DNA from: M50B103 sp041667565
GTDB taxonomy: Bacteria > Fidelibacterota > Fidelibacteria > Fidelibacterales > Fidelibacteraceae
DNA length: 64,000 nt
Direction: 5' to 3'
NCBI GenBank assembly: GCA_964572745.1
Contig: CAZNFT010000001.1
Location: 62,001-126,000 of the forward strand
Both the position numbers and the translations under genes were made by a program. The notes beneath the pieces are model-generated. The model ran no database searches and was not told where the DNA came from. It saw nothing but the letters and a program-made list of their open reading frames with translations. Of this stretch, positions 8,331-16,702 are shown in pieces (the first letter of the stretch is position 1; the number at the start of each line of letters is the position of its first letter).

Positions 8331-9077
8331 ATGGAAGGCGATATAAAAAAAATCAAACCCTTAAAGCTACTTATTGCTATTGTGGATATGAATAAGGGTG
8401 AAAAACTATCCATGTTTTTAAACGATCACGATTATAAGTTCCATTTTGTATCTATTGCCGAAGGAACAGCACCGAGTGAGATACGCTCATATTGGGGCTT
8501 TGAAGATACTCAGAAAAGTGTGGTATGGGCACTTATTCCAGGCGATAGTTCTAAGCATGTATTGTCGATAATTAAAAATGAATTTATGTTAAACAGGCCG
8601 AATACCGGAGTGGTTTTTATTGTCCCAATAGAAAGTTTTGCAGATCCTGTAGTTGCTGATCACATATCAAAATGTGGAGACAGGCCGGAAAATAAAAACG
8701 AAGAAAATGGAGAAGAAAAAATGGATAAAAGAGAATATTCACTACTTATGGCCATAGTTAAAAAAGCTTATTCCGACGAAGTTATGGCGGCTGCAAGAGA
8801 AGTCGGGGCCAAAGGGGGAACCATCTTAAAAGCCAGAGGGACAGGCGAACACGAAATAACAAAATTTTTAGGTATTACCATCGAACCGGAAAAAGATATT
8901 ATTTTAATTCTGACAAAACGTGAAAAACGCTCCAATATCATGAAAACTATTTATGAAAAAGCGGGTTTACATACCGAGGGGAACGGTCTTATTCTTGCTC
9001 TTCCGGTAGATGAAGCCTTGGGATCATTTAATTTAAATCATGAAATGGTGGAAGAAATTAAAAATCTCCAAAAGTAA
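8331..9077 (+). CDS. Tandem PII-like signalling protein (degenerate N-terminal plus C-terminal PII domain)
   Basis: The C-terminal half (about 135-245) is a PII-like domain: EYSLLMAIVKKAYSDEVM forms beta1/alpha1, then an AKGGTILKARGTG loop and DIILILTKREKRSNIMKTI. The N-terminal half (about 8-115) has the same rhythm (KLLIAIVDMNKGEKLSMFLND, then KSVVWALIPGDSSKHVLSII), so it looks like a second, diverged PII fold. A Glu/Lys-rich linker (about 118-132) joins them. PII proteins bind nucleotides and small metabolites and gate membrane transporters, and the preceding gene encodes a DUF1538 transporter. The ATG at 8331 is chosen because GGAGG sits at 8320-8324; an ATG at 8313 is upstream of that site. 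The ligand is unknown. Confidence 0.78.
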   Translation: MEGDIKKIKPLKLLIAIVDMNKGEKLSMFLNDHDYKFHFVSIAEGTAPSEIRSYWGFEDTQKSVVWALIPGDSSKHVLSIIKNEFMLNRPNTGVVFIVPIESFADPVVADHISKCGDRPENKNEENGEEKMDKREYSLLMAIVKKAYSDEVMAAAREVGAKGGTILKARGTGEHEITKFLGITIEPEKDIILILTKREKRSNIMKTIYEKAGLHTEGNGLILALPVDEALGSFNLNHEMVEEIKNLQK

Positions 9078-9099
9078 TTAATTTTTTAATATGAAAAAA

Positions 9100-9131
9100 A
9101 GGAGCTTATCTGATTAAGGATAAGCTCTTTC
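9100..9131 (+). terminator. Rho-independent terminator candidate
   Basis: GAGCTTATC (9102-9110) and GATAAGCTC (9119-9127) form a perfect 9-bp stem with an 8-base loop, followed by TTT. The A-run just before the stem gives a T-rich tail on the other strand, so it could stop transcription from both convergent genes. Confidence 0.65.
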
Positions 9132-9192
9132 TGTATGCTTAAAATATTCCCAAAATAGCTTTTTTGCTAATGAGGAGTACACAATAAAACAA

Positions 9193-9678
9193 TCATTTTA
9201 GCTCTACAAGCTTTAGGCCCAATCCCTCTAACTCAGCTTCCACTCGGTCTATCGTTTCTTGTGGGTTTTCTGCCCAGTTGGTGGTGCCTTTTTTGATAAG
9301 ATTGGTTTTAAATCCTTCTTCTATAGAACCAATAGCGCTTGAGCGAATGCAGTTTTGTGTAACAAGTCCGCAAATAGTGATCTCATCAATTTTATGCTTA
9401 TCAAGTATTTTACGGAGATCGGTGCCATCGAAGGCACTTCCCTTGGTTTTCCACACGCAGGGATCGGATTCATTCTTAAGAATGCGTGGATCAAACCCCC
9501 AGCCGGCTGTATTGGGTTTTACTCCACCTTCAAGATGATGAACATAGACGATGAGATCCTCATTTTTTCGAAAGAATTTAATGGCTTTATTAACGACTGA
9601 AATAAAGCGTTCTTCTTCGTAAGCAGGGCTTTCTTTCATAAATCGTTCTTGAATATCGATTACAAGTAATGCTTTCAT
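9193..9678 (-). CDS. Isochorismatase-family cysteine hydrolase
   Basis: This 161-residue single-domain protein has the isochorismatase-like catalytic triad: D8 in LLVIDIQERF, a Lys near position 77-79 (WKTKGSAF) and nucleophile C110 in CGLVTQNCIRSS. The family includes nicotinamidases, isochorismatases, N-carbamoyl hydrolases and many uncharacterised hydrolases. The sequence does not show which substrate is used. A CAGGAG site lies eight bases before the ATG. It is followed on the same strand by nothing close, and the cobalamin adenosyltransferase gene upstream is 32 bases away, so co-transcription is possible. Confidence 0.85.
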   Translation of the reverse strand: MKALLVIDIQERFMKESPAYEEERFISVVNKAIKFFRKNEDLIVYVHHLEGGVKPNTAGWGFDPRILKNESDPCVWKTKGSAFDGTDLRKILDKHKIDEITICGLVTQNCIRSSAIGSIEEGFKTNLIKKGTTNWAENPQETIDRVEAELEGLGLKLVELK

Positions 9679-9710
9679 ATCTAACTCCTGATTATTTGTT
9701 TAAAATATGC

Positions 9711-10226
9711 CTAAAATTCTATTCCTTCTCGGGCTTTAACCCCGGCTGCATAATAGTGCTTTATTTCCTTCATTTCTGTAACAAGATCAGCAAATTCAAT
9801 AAGCTCGGGTGGAGCGTAGCGTCCGGTTATAATAATTTCCATGTCTTCAGGTTTTTTCTGTAGAATGTTGATAAGTTCTTGAACAGAAAATAAAGTATAA
9901 TAAAGTGCAATATTCGCTTCATCAAGAATGACAATATCGTATTTTCCTGATAGAATGATTTCTGAGATTTCCTTAAGTCCTTGGCGGGCAATATCAATAT
10001 CTTTTTGCTGAGGTTCGTTGATTATAAAGCATTCAAGGCCATATTGTTTAATGGTGATATTTGGACAATAGTCTTTTATAGCACGAATTTCAGAATAGAT
10101 CTGACCTTTTACAAATTGCCCTATAAATACCTTTTTCCCTGCGCCGATCGCTCTGAGGGCTAAACCAAAAGAAGCTGTGGTTTTACCTTTGCCATTGCCG
10201 GTATATACTTGAATGTATCCTTTCAT
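9711..10226 (-). CDS. cobO: Cob(I)alamin adenosyltransferase, CobA/CobO/BtuR type
   Basis: The 171-residue protein opens with a P-loop, YTGNGKGKTTASFGLALRA, and has VILDEANIAL (about 98-107) and ITGR (near 133), all diagnostic of the CobA-type ATP:corrinoid adenosyltransferase. It transfers the adenosyl group from ATP to Co(I) corrinoid, giving coenzyme B12. A user of that cofactor is in the window: the mutase B12-binding domain gene at 54408. A GGAG site precedes the ATG. It starts one base after the stop of the HD-domain gene, so the two are probably co-translated. Confidence 0.9.
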   Translation of the reverse strand: MKGYIQVYTGNGKGKTTASFGLALRAIGAGKKVFIGQFVKGQIYSEIRAIKDYCPNITIKQYGLECFIINEPQQKDIDIARQGLKEISEIILSGKYDIVILDEANIALYYTLFSVQELINILQKKPEDMEIIITGRYAPPELIEFADLVTEMKEIKHYYAAGVKAREGIEF

Positions 10227-10227
10227 C

Positions 10228-11052
10228 TTAGTCTCCTATGCTATGACTAATGAGTATATTATAAACCTTATCGATCTCAGCGCTTTGTGCTAAAGTGTCA
10301 CGCATCTTTTCAAGATATTTACGTTTTTTTACTTCTTCCATGCTTATTTCAAAGTTAAGGTCAAAGACCCAGGCCATTTGTAAAAGCTTAAAGTCGTTCA
10401 AGTTTTGGACATGCTTTGTAAGTACAGATCGTTTATTGTGAATGTCCTCAAGTACTTTTTTTGATATAGCAGTAGATTGAGTTGAGGTCCATTCGATCTC
10501 TTTGTTGATTTTATCATTGCCCCGATAGTAATATTTTAGAACTACACGCCATATATCAAGTTTGTCGGCATCACGAATAAGTTTTTCATAAAATAGATAT
10601 GGATCTTTTTCACCCTCAGGAATAGAAAGTCGATTATGAAATAAAATAGCATTTCTGATGATGGATGCAGGCAATTCTTGGAAAGAAGCCAATAAGCCAG
10701 CATCATTTATTATTTTAACACCCAGTGCTGCATGATCTTCGGATAAATTATCCTTAAAAGTTTTATAGCGGGCATATTGTTCAAAGCGACCAAGATCATG
10801 AAACAATCCAATAATCTCAGCCAAACGAAGAGCATCATTTTTTAGCCCCAATTCTTTTCCAAGAAATTTGATCTCCTCGCGGACCTTATAGGTGTGTATC
10901 CTTTTTATATCATAATTTTCTTGAATAGCAGGATCTGGATCGGAATAAGAAAAAACAAAATCACTCAACCAATCCAGACATTTTTGCAGGAGTTTTTCAG
11001 TGACAGTTCCCTTTATCATTTTATTAATACTGTTTATATTTTCTTTTATCAT
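10228..11052 (-). CDS. HD-domain metal-dependent phosphohydrolase
   Basis: The 274-residue protein contains an HD domain with H53 (RIHTYKV), H85-D86 in IIGLFHDLGRFEQ, and a downstream Asp in LIRDADKLDIWR. These are ligands for a divalent metal pair. HD proteins hydrolyse nucleotides or other phosphoesters, and the exact substrate cannot be read from sequence. There is no attached regulatory domain and no signal peptide. It is the first gene of a probable two-gene unit with cobO, whose ATG lies just past its TAA. The start has no obvious ribosome site, so a slightly shorter product is possible. Confidence 0.82.
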   Translation of the reverse strand: MIKENINSINKMIKGTVTEKLLQKCLDWLSDFVFSYSDPDPAIQENYDIKRIHTYKVREEIKFLGKELGLKNDALRLAEIIGLFHDLGRFEQYARYKTFKDNLSEDHAALGVKIINDAGLLASFQELPASIIRNAILFHNRLSIPEGEKDPYLFYEKLIRDADKLDIWRVVLKYYYRGNDKINKEIEWTSTQSTAISKKVLEDIHNKRSVLTKHVQNLNDFKLLQMAWVFDLNFEISMEEVKKRKYLEKMRDTLAQSAEIDKVYNILISHSIGD

Positions 11053-11138
11053 AAGAGAATATAATCAAGAAATATGACATCGCAAAGAGCTGTTCTGCGA
11101 GCGCTTAAGCATTCTTGCTATTGTAGTAAAGATAGATA

Positions 11139-11951
11139 TCAGGCAAATAATAACAAGCTTACTGCCATTACAGCCATTCCGGCGATAAGGCCACCAATTG
11201 CAATATGATGTCGTCCATATTCTTCGGCTGTAGGCAGAAGTTCATCGAGTGAAATATAGACCATAATACCGGCAACACCGGCAAAAATGATACCAAAGGT
11301 AGTGTCGTTGATAAAAGGACGCAGGATAAAATAACCTACTAAAGCGCCAACAGGTTCCGCTAGCCCGGAGAGGAAAGAAAACCAAAAAGCTTTTTTACGA
11401 CTTTTAGTTGCATAGTAAATGGGCACGGATACAGCTACACCTTCGGGGATATTATGGATGGCAATAGCAACGGCAATGCTAATGCCAAGAGTCGGGTCGC
11501 TCAGTGCAGCCATAAAAGTTGCAAGTCCTTCAGGGAAATTGTGGACAGCGATAGCCAGAGCTGAAAAAACGCCCATACGAAGCAGTTTTTTATCATTAGC
11601 AGCTTGTTCTTCCACATTGCTGGCTTCAATATTTTTTATTTCGTGAGGGTTTTCAGAAGAGGGGACAAGCTTGTCAATAATAGCAATGAGGGCGACTCCG
11701 GAAAAAAATGCAACCACTGTCCAAAAATATCCCGGTTTTGCTCCCAAAGATTCGCTGAGAGCCTCTCTAGCTTTTGGGAAAATTTCTACAAAGGAAACAT
11801 AGATCATGACCCCGGCAGAAAACCCCAGAGCAGCTGAGAGAAAATCGGGGTTGAATTTTTTAGAGGTAAATGCCATTAAACTTCCAATACCTGTTGAAAG
11901 TCCGGCAAACAGAGTTAAACTTAGAGCAAACAAGACATTATTATCAAACAT
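11139..11951 (-). CDS. zupT: ZIP family zinc/divalent metal transporter (ZupT-like)
   Basis: About eight membrane segments are present. TM4 carries HNFPEGLATF and TM5 HNIPEGVAVS, the paired metal-binding signatures of ZIP transporters of the ZupT/GufA type. The cytoplasmic loop before TM4 is acidic. The protein imports Zn2+ and possibly Fe2+, Mn2+ or Co2+. The reading frame is open further upstream, but the ATG at 11951 is chosen because AAGGA lies eight bases before it and the protein then begins directly before TM1, giving 270 residues as is usual. An ATG at 12053 would overlap the divergent lipoprotein gene. It complements the CDF exporter at 667. Confidence 0.9.
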   Translation of the reverse strand: MFDNNVLFALSLTLFAGLSTGIGSLMAFTSKKFNPDFLSAALGFSAGVMIYVSFVEIFPKAREALSESLGAKPGYFWTVVAFFSGVALIAIIDKLVPSSENPHEIKNIEASNVEEQAANDKKLLRMGVFSALAIAVHNFPEGLATFMAALSDPTLGISIAVAIAIHNIPEGVAVSVPIYYATKSRKKAFWFSFLSGLAEPVGALVGYFILRPFINDTTFGIIFAGVAGIMVYISLDELLPTAEEYGRHHIAIGGLIAGMAVMAVSLLLFA

Positions 11952-12073
11952 TGTACAATCCTTATCAAATCGTGAACAATATAAAAAAAACAATTCTTTT
12001 AAAACAGTATAAATTTTAATCCTGCTTAATATAATCTCCTTTGTCAATTGCAAATTCTCAAGTATATTTATTT

Positions 12074-12652
12074 ATGCGCAAACAATTAGCTAAAATACTT
12101 CTTTACCTTTTTGCATTGATCCTGATCATAAATATTTTTTCATGTAAAAATATTTTTGCCCCTGCATTGGGAGACCTTGATGGTGGAAATTCAATTTATA
12201 AAACAGATCAGGCAAGTCCGGAGGAAGTTTTACATAATTTTAAATATGCTTATATTTACCGCGATTCTCTTATGTATTCAAACCTAATTGATTCGGATTT
12301 TGTTTTTGTGTATTACCAACCTGGCAGTAGTTCTGAAACAGGACATTATGATTCCTGGGTAAGATCTGTCGAATTACGTTCAACCGGCAGGTTTTTATCT
12401 GCTTTTGATTATATAGATCTCATCTGGCAAACTACTCTTGACAGCAATTATCTGGAAATCATTGATGGAGAAGTATTATCAGAAAGAGACTCTCTTTTTT
12501 CTACTGCAAATTATGCTGATATATCTAAGAGTTATCAATTGACACTTGGTGATTATACCACCCTTATCGGAGATGCGGTTTTTCGTTTTAAAAAGGGAAA
12601 AGATAAAAAATGGCGGATTTTGAGGTGGGAAGATAAATACAATTCTTACTAG
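12074..12652 (+). CDS. Uncharacterised lipoprotein, possible NTF2-like fold
   Basis: The protein begins MRKQLAKILLYLFALILII and has a lipobox ending IFSC, so it should be lipidated and exported. The mature part (about 170 residues) starts with a PEEVLHNFKYAYIYRDSLMYSNLID pattern and ends KWRILRWEDKYNSY. That is the rhythm of NTF2-like/SnoaL-type domains, a helix pair followed by a curved sheet. Such small lipoproteins recur in FCB genomes without known function. The start at 12074 is preferred over an upstream frame extension because it places the positive residues right before the hydrophobic segment. It is divergent from the ZIP gene. The fold assignment is tentative. Confidence 0.6.
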   Translation: MRKQLAKILLYLFALILIINIFSCKNIFAPALGDLDGGNSIYKTDQASPEEVLHNFKYAYIYRDSLMYSNLIDSDFVFVYYQPGSSSETGHYDSWVRSVELRSTGRFLSAFDYIDLIWQTTLDSNYLEIIDGEVLSERDSLFSTANYADISKSYQLTLGDYTTLIGDAVFRFKKGKDKKWRILRWEDKYNSY

Positions 12653-12816
12653 AACAAGTAAAAAGCTAAAAGACCTCTTGCAGATGAAGCCAAAAGTTGA
12701 ACTATTAACTCCTAAAACATGACGCACCAGCATAAAATCTAGGGATGAGATTATTTATTTATCCATGGGAAAAATTCTAAGCATTTAAGCAATAGGCTTA
12801 TAAGCTCTTTATATTT

Positions 12817-13557
12817 CTATTTTGAGCGGTAAATCAGGCTCATGGTAATAGATGCGGTTTTTTCTTTGGAGCTTGTATTAAAGGTGCCACCCCAGGAATA
12901 ATTCTCGTCTGAATTTTGTCCGGTTATCTGAAAGACACCCATTTTTGCGGATGTTAGTTTGCCTAGTTTGGCATTTGAATTTTCAGCGATCTTTTCTGCT
13001 CTTAAACGAGCATTTTCCGTTGCTTTAGAGATCATTTCAATTTTCAGGTCAGATAGTTGTGTGTAGTAATATCTTGGTGATTGTGAGTAAAACTCAACAC
13101 CTTTATAGAGCAATTCCGTAATTTCCCGAGAGATCTTTTCAAGCTTAGCGACATCTTTAGATTGGATCTTAACGGACTGCGAAAGCGTATAGCCGGTGAA
13201 TTGCTGTCCGATATATTTACCGTCATCCGTATATTTTGCAGTAGTGTTTTTCTGTGAATTGACAGCTGTGAATACGATTTCATTTTCTGAGATACCTTTG
13301 CTTGTCAGGTAATCAAAAATGATGGTTTTATCCTTGTTCAATTCTGAATAGGCTTCCTTGAGGTCTTTATTACTTTTATTAAAACTACCTTCCCATACGA
13401 TCAGATCCGAGGTAAAATCCATTTTGGATGAACCTTTAACGGATATAGTTTCTTCGGCTGTATTACGGTTCAGGAAAGCTTGCCCCAGAATAAAGGCAGC
13501 GACAATAATAGCAACCGAGAAAAGCAGTGAGTTGAGAGATATTTTTGTTTTGTTCAT
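12817..13557 (-). CDS. SIMPL domain-containing protein (DUF541)
   Basis: The 246-residue protein has one N-terminal membrane anchor or signal (about 8-26) and a SIMPL/DUF541 domain. Typical elements are ISVKGSSKMDFTSDLIVWEGSF, YLTSKGISENEIVF, the tyrosine-rich YSQSPRYYYTQL and the SKATENARLRAEKIAENSNAKLGKL helix. SIMPL proteins (the family of E. coli YggE) are periplasmic, form large assemblies in some species and have been linked to oxidative stress, but no biochemical activity is established. It appears to be transcribed alone between a convergent lipoprotein gene and a co-directional glycerophosphodiesterase. Confidence 0.85.
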   Translation of the reverse strand: MNKTKISLNSLLFSVAIIVAAFILGQAFLNRNTAEETISVKGSSKMDFTSDLIVWEGSFNKSNKDLKEAYSELNKDKTIIFDYLTSKGISENEIVFTAVNSQKNTTAKYTDDGKYIGQQFTGYTLSQSVKIQSKDVAKLEKISREITELLYKGVEFYSQSPRYYYTQLSDLKIEMISKATENARLRAEKIAENSNAKLGKLTSAKMGVFQITGQNSDENYSWGGTFNTSSKEKTASITMSLIYRSK

Positions 13558-13621
13558 AACATGTCCATTTTTTATACTTGTTTCAATATAGTTAAAGCTT
13601 AAATGAGTTGGTATGTTTCAA

Positions 13622-14422
13622 CTATTTTTTAAAATTTATTGCTGATTTTTTTTGTAATTTTAAAACCTTGTCGGGGTGATCGCTAATGATACCGTCGGCA
13701 GAGATATTCAGGAGTCTCTTCATATCTTCTTCTTTATTGACAGTCCACTGCCACAGCTCAATGCCGCTTTCGTGAGCTTGGTCAAGAAGCTCCGGTGTTA
13801 ATGGTGTTTTTAAACCGGCACCAATAGCATTACCGGAAATATCTTTGACCATTTTTATGGTTTCTTCATTCACAACACTTCGTAAATATAAAATGGGGAT
13901 CTCAGGATCCAAGTCGCGGATATTTTTAAGGACATCATAGGAAAATGCGAAGATGATTACTTCGTTGTTCATGTTTAGATCGTTCACCGTTTTTAAAACT
14001 GCTTTTTCAACATCAGCTGCCTTGATCTCAATACAAACCTTGATCTTTCCTTTGGCCAAAGATAGAGCTTCTTTGAGTGTTGGGATACCGGCGCGCCTGA
14101 ATTTTTTGCCAAATTTTTTAGGATAACCCATGCGGACAGCCCGGCTTTCCTTAAAACTCATTTCGGCGATATTACCGCTTATGCCATTAGAGCAGACACG
14201 GTTCACACTTCCATCATGAATAACCACTACGGAATCATCAGCAGTCTTGTGAACATCCAGTTCAAAGTAATCTGCACCGCTACGTATGGCTTTCCTGAAA
14301 GCTATTAGTGTGTTTTCGGGCGCTTTGGCGGAAAAACCGCGATGGGCAATGACCTTAGTTTCGGCAAAGGCAAATGTAAAAAGGACGAGAGCAGTTAATA
14401 GAAAAGAGAGTGAACGTTTCAT
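13622..14422 (-). CDS. Secreted glycerophosphodiester phosphodiesterase
   Basis: A signal peptide (MKRSLSFLLTALVLFTFAFA) is followed by a GDPD TIM barrel. Catalytic and metal residues are visible: H27-R28 in IAHRGFS, E36 in PENT, E54/D56 in ELDVH, H69 in VVIHDGSVNR and E133-equivalent in CIEIK. The C-terminal LWQWTVNKEEDMKRLL...DGIISDHPD is the usual end of the family. The enzyme hydrolyses glycerophosphodiesters to glycerol-3-phosphate and an alcohol, here in the periplasm, as for GlpQ. A GAGG site lies upstream of the ATG. The length (266) is that of single-domain members. Confidence 0.92.
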   Translation of the reverse strand: MKRSLSFLLTALVLFTFAFAETKVIAHRGFSAKAPENTLIAFRKAIRSGADYFELDVHKTADDSVVVIHDGSVNRVCSNGISGNIAEMSFKESRAVRMGYPKKFGKKFRRAGIPTLKEALSLAKGKIKVCIEIKAADVEKAVLKTVNDLNMNNEVIIFAFSYDVLKNIRDLDPEIPILYLRSVVNEETIKMVKDISGNAIGAGLKTPLTPELLDQAHESGIELWQWTVNKEEDMKRLLNISADGIISDHPDKVLKLQKKSAINFKK

Positions 14423-14497
14423 GGTAAAGCCTCAAGGTTAAGTCAAGATACATCACTTGAAATTATAATATTTACAGGAACTAATCAAGGAAGAAAC

Positions 14498-14542
14498 GAT
14501 GAACGATGAAATGTTAAAACCTTTAAGTGTAGGAAAATGTTA
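14498..14542. repeat. 45-bp direct repeat, copy 1 (downstream of the UPF0158 gene)
   Basis: This copy matches 15705-15749 at 43 of 45 positions in the same orientation. The core is AATGTTAAAAC then TTTAAGTGTAGG then AAAATGTTA. It lies 70 bases beyond the stop of the UPF0158 gene. The two copies bracket about 1.16 kb that contains essentially that one gene. Confidence 0.8.
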
Positions 14543-14612
14543 ACTCTCAAGCTAATCATTATCTTCTTAGCATATGAAGATTATTAATCACTATAAATTT
14601 CAGCAATTAGTG

Positions 14613-15533
14613 TTAGTATTTTTTGAATTTTCTTATGATCAAGTTATCAATACCATTATCCTCAAATTCCTCTATGTATTTCTTTTCTTCCTGCATAATA
14701 GCTTTTATTTTTTCTTCCACATCCATTGCAGAAAATTTTTCATCTCCAATATTTTCAATCAGATCTCTTTTTGCCAGATCCCCGGTAAGAGTTAACCAGA
14801 ATTCACTGTTATCATAGTCATGTATTTCTTCTATGATTTCTTCGCTGAAGTCTTCAGTAAAATCATATCCCTCTGTAAAAGGGTCAATTTCTATCAAATT
14901 AGTGACGTCATTGGGATATAGCTTTTTAAGCATCATCTTAAGAAAATCCGTATAGTCTGATAAATATTCGTCTTCTTTTGCTGTGAGTACCCAGTTTCCG
15001 ATAAAAAGATGTTTATAAAGCATTTTTAATTCTTCAGAATTAAAAACAAACTGATTATTTATAGTATTATCGACAGCTTCCTTGGCATGAGGAATGTCAC
15101 CACCTTCATCATCCGGCATTAATTCTAGCGGCAAGTTTTTAATAACCGCTTGAAGATATTGTTCATCGCGGTATTCAAACCATGCTTGTCGGTATTCTGA
15201 GTTATCGACAGCATGTTTAAAGTTAGAAAAGGGGTGGCGTTTTTGTAGAGCGATCTCGAGTCTTGCCTGCATTTGATGATCATCTAAAGTTTCTATAAAA
15301 TTTTCCATAAATCGGAAGCACTGCCATGATTCGAGTGGTTCAAGTTTTAAACAATTTTCCCAAGACTTAATTTCAGCCATATCTTTTGCCCATGGGTTTT
15401 CCGTTTCATAGTAATCCATATCATCTTCGGGTATAAGATATTTAATGGTATTATCATCTAGATTAATGAATACCTCTAAGTCTGCAGATAGCCATTCCGC
15501 GATATCCTTGACTTCTTTTTTTGTGAGTTTCAT
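14613..15533 (-). CDS. UPF0158 family protein with extra C-terminal domain
   Basis: Residues about 1-140 match UPF0158: an acidic start region, then LEPLESWQCFRFMENFIETL, RLEIALQKRHPFSNFKHAVD and RQAWFEYRDEQYLQAV. The family has no known biochemical function. Residues about 160-306 form a second acidic, helical part without a recognised family, ending in a Glu/Lys-rich segment. The start at 15533 is chosen because the family begins at MKLTKKEVKDIAEWL and an AGAG site precedes it. The gene stands alone between two 45-bp direct repeats and next to a toxin-antitoxin pair, which suggests a mobile or duplicated segment. Confidence 0.65.
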   Translation of the reverse strand: MKLTKKEVKDIAEWLSADLEVFINLDDNTIKYLIPEDDMDYYETENPWAKDMAEIKSWENCLKLEPLESWQCFRFMENFIETLDDHQMQARLEIALQKRHPFSNFKHAVDNSEYRQAWFEYRDEQYLQAVIKNLPLELMPDDEGGDIPHAKEAVDNTINNQFVFNSEELKMLYKHLFIGNWVLTAKEDEYLSDYTDFLKMMLKKLYPNDVTNLIEIDPFTEGYDFTEDFSEEIIEEIHDYDNSEFWLTLTGDLAKRDLIENIGDEKFSAMDVEEKIKAIMQEEKKYIEEFEDNGIDNLIIRKFKKY

Positions 15534-15704
15534 GGTAATTTTCTCTTTTTGATTATTAGGATTATAATATAAAATATAAATATGCTTAAGGAATACCAAG
15601 TTTAATTAGGAAGAAACCTTAAACGCTTGCCAGCTAACCTGTGAACCTTAGTCACGATTTTTCGGGACTAAGGGGTAAGCTCAGAAGTATTGAAGCGGAG
15701 CTTG

Positions 15705-15749
15705 GATGAACGATAAAATGTTAAAACGTTTAAGTGTAGGAAAATGTTA
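15705..15749. repeat. 45-bp direct repeat, copy 2 (overlaps the stop of the RES toxin gene)
   Basis: This is the same 45-bp word as at 14498-14542 with two substitutions. Its last three bases are the TAA stop of the RES-domain gene read on the minus strand, so this copy is the natural 3' flank of that gene and the other may be the derived copy. Confidence 0.8.
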
Positions 15750-16208
15750 TTGATTAAATAATCTATCGTCAAAAGGAAAAGTAAATCTTTCAACAATTTT
15801 TATTTTGCTGAAATCAGGATGGTCGGGATTGATCAGGTAATTAAATTCTCCGGGTACTATCGCAGAGGGGACTTGCAGAATACATGCTGAATTTCTTGCA
15901 ACAAAATTATCTCCGATCATTTTTGTTTTTTTTATTTCGCCGGTATTTTGCCAGTCGGGGGGAAGAGTTTTTATGTCAATTTTTTTTCGGCTTACTTCAT
16001 TTGGTATATGAATAGATATCATAACAAAATCTTTAGGCATGATGCCTGATGGAAGATGAACGTATTTCTCCAGTAGTGAAAGTGCGCAATTATTTGAAGT
16101 ATAGATGACTGCGTTTCCTTTGGAATTCCATCGCCCGCCTGTTATTGCAGCACCTTCGCCAGAAAGAACCGTGGAAAACTTTTTTTTGGATAAGCGATAA
16201 ACTAGCAT
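15747..16208 (-). CDS. RES-domain toxin (NAD+-consuming), toxin of a RES/Xre pair
   Basis: The 153-residue protein has the RES family landmarks: YRLSKKKF, then GGRWNSKGNAVIYTSNNCALSLLEKYVHL with the G-RWN-G-YTS-ALALLE signature, and a C-terminal NYLINPDHPDF segment. RES toxins such as MbcT and ParT degrade or modify NAD+ or use it to ADP-ribosylate a target. The Arg and Tyr near the start and the Glu after ALSLL match positions involved in NAD binding. The gene overlaps the antitoxin stop by one base (TGATG), the usual translational coupling. The toxin appears intact. Confidence 0.88.
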   Translation of the reverse strand: MLVYRLSKKKFSTVLSGEGAAITGGRWNSKGNAVIYTSNNCALSLLEKYVHLPSGIMPKDFVMISIHIPNEVSRKKIDIKTLPPDWQNTGEIKKTKMIGDNFVARNSACILQVPSAIVPGEFNYLINPDHPDFSKIKIVERFTFPFDDRLFNQ

Positions 16209-16702
16209 CAGGCAAAGACCCCATGTTCGATTTTGCTAAGTTCATCAAGGATAAGATCTTTTCCGTATGAGGTATTTAATAGCTCAATGGGTTTGGTGTT
16301 GCTAAGAGCCGGAATATTTGAGTATAGCCAACGTTTGAACATGATCATATCGCCAAATACATCAACACCCCGGTCAAGGACTTCTATCATGGAAATGATC
16401 TTTTCAGATTGAAGGGCTTTAAACCTTTTGTTTGCCTCTTTGTATCTATCGAGGGTTTTGACGGAGATATCAAGAAAACCCGCCCATTCGTCCTTGGTGA
16501 AAGATGTTTTATTTTGCATGGTTTCAAAAAGGGAATAAGATAAGCCTGATGTAATAAGCTGGTTGAGCTTAAATTTATCTTCAAAAAAGTTGTGATACTC
16601 GGCTCTGGCCGAATCACTTACCTGGTATTTTGCAAAGTTATTTACAATGGCATACAGGTGTTTTTCCGAATCTTCGTGCCTGGTTGTTTTAATATTTTCC
16701 AT
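16208..16702 (-). CDS. Xre/MbcA/ParS-type antitoxin of the RES pair
   Basis: The 164-residue protein has an N-terminal helical part with an Xre-like HTH (KDEWAGFLDISVKTLDRYKEA, about 89-109) and a C-terminal MbcA/ParS/Xre toxin-binding domain: DRGVDVFGDMIMFKRWLYSNIPALSNTKPIELLNTSYG. The closing xxPxxLL-T-G pattern is the part that contacts RES toxins. The frame extends upstream, but the ATG at 16702 is chosen because GGAGG lies seven bases before it. Antitoxin first with a one-base overlap to the toxin is the standard order. It probably represses its own promoter. Confidence 0.87.
   Translation of the reverse strand: MENIKTTRHEDSEKHLYAIVNNFAKYQVSDSARAEYHNFFEDKFKLNQLITSGLSYSLFETMQNKTSFTKDEWAGFLDISVKTLDRYKEANKRFKALQSEKIISMIEVLDRGVDVFGDMIMFKRWLYSNIPALSNTKPIELLNTSYGKDLILDELSKIEHGVFA

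Noticed and set aside
12041..12073. Upstream extension of the lipoprotein gene start
   Set aside because: The lipoprotein signal begins naturally at 12074; the extension has no ribosome site and adds residues before the signal.
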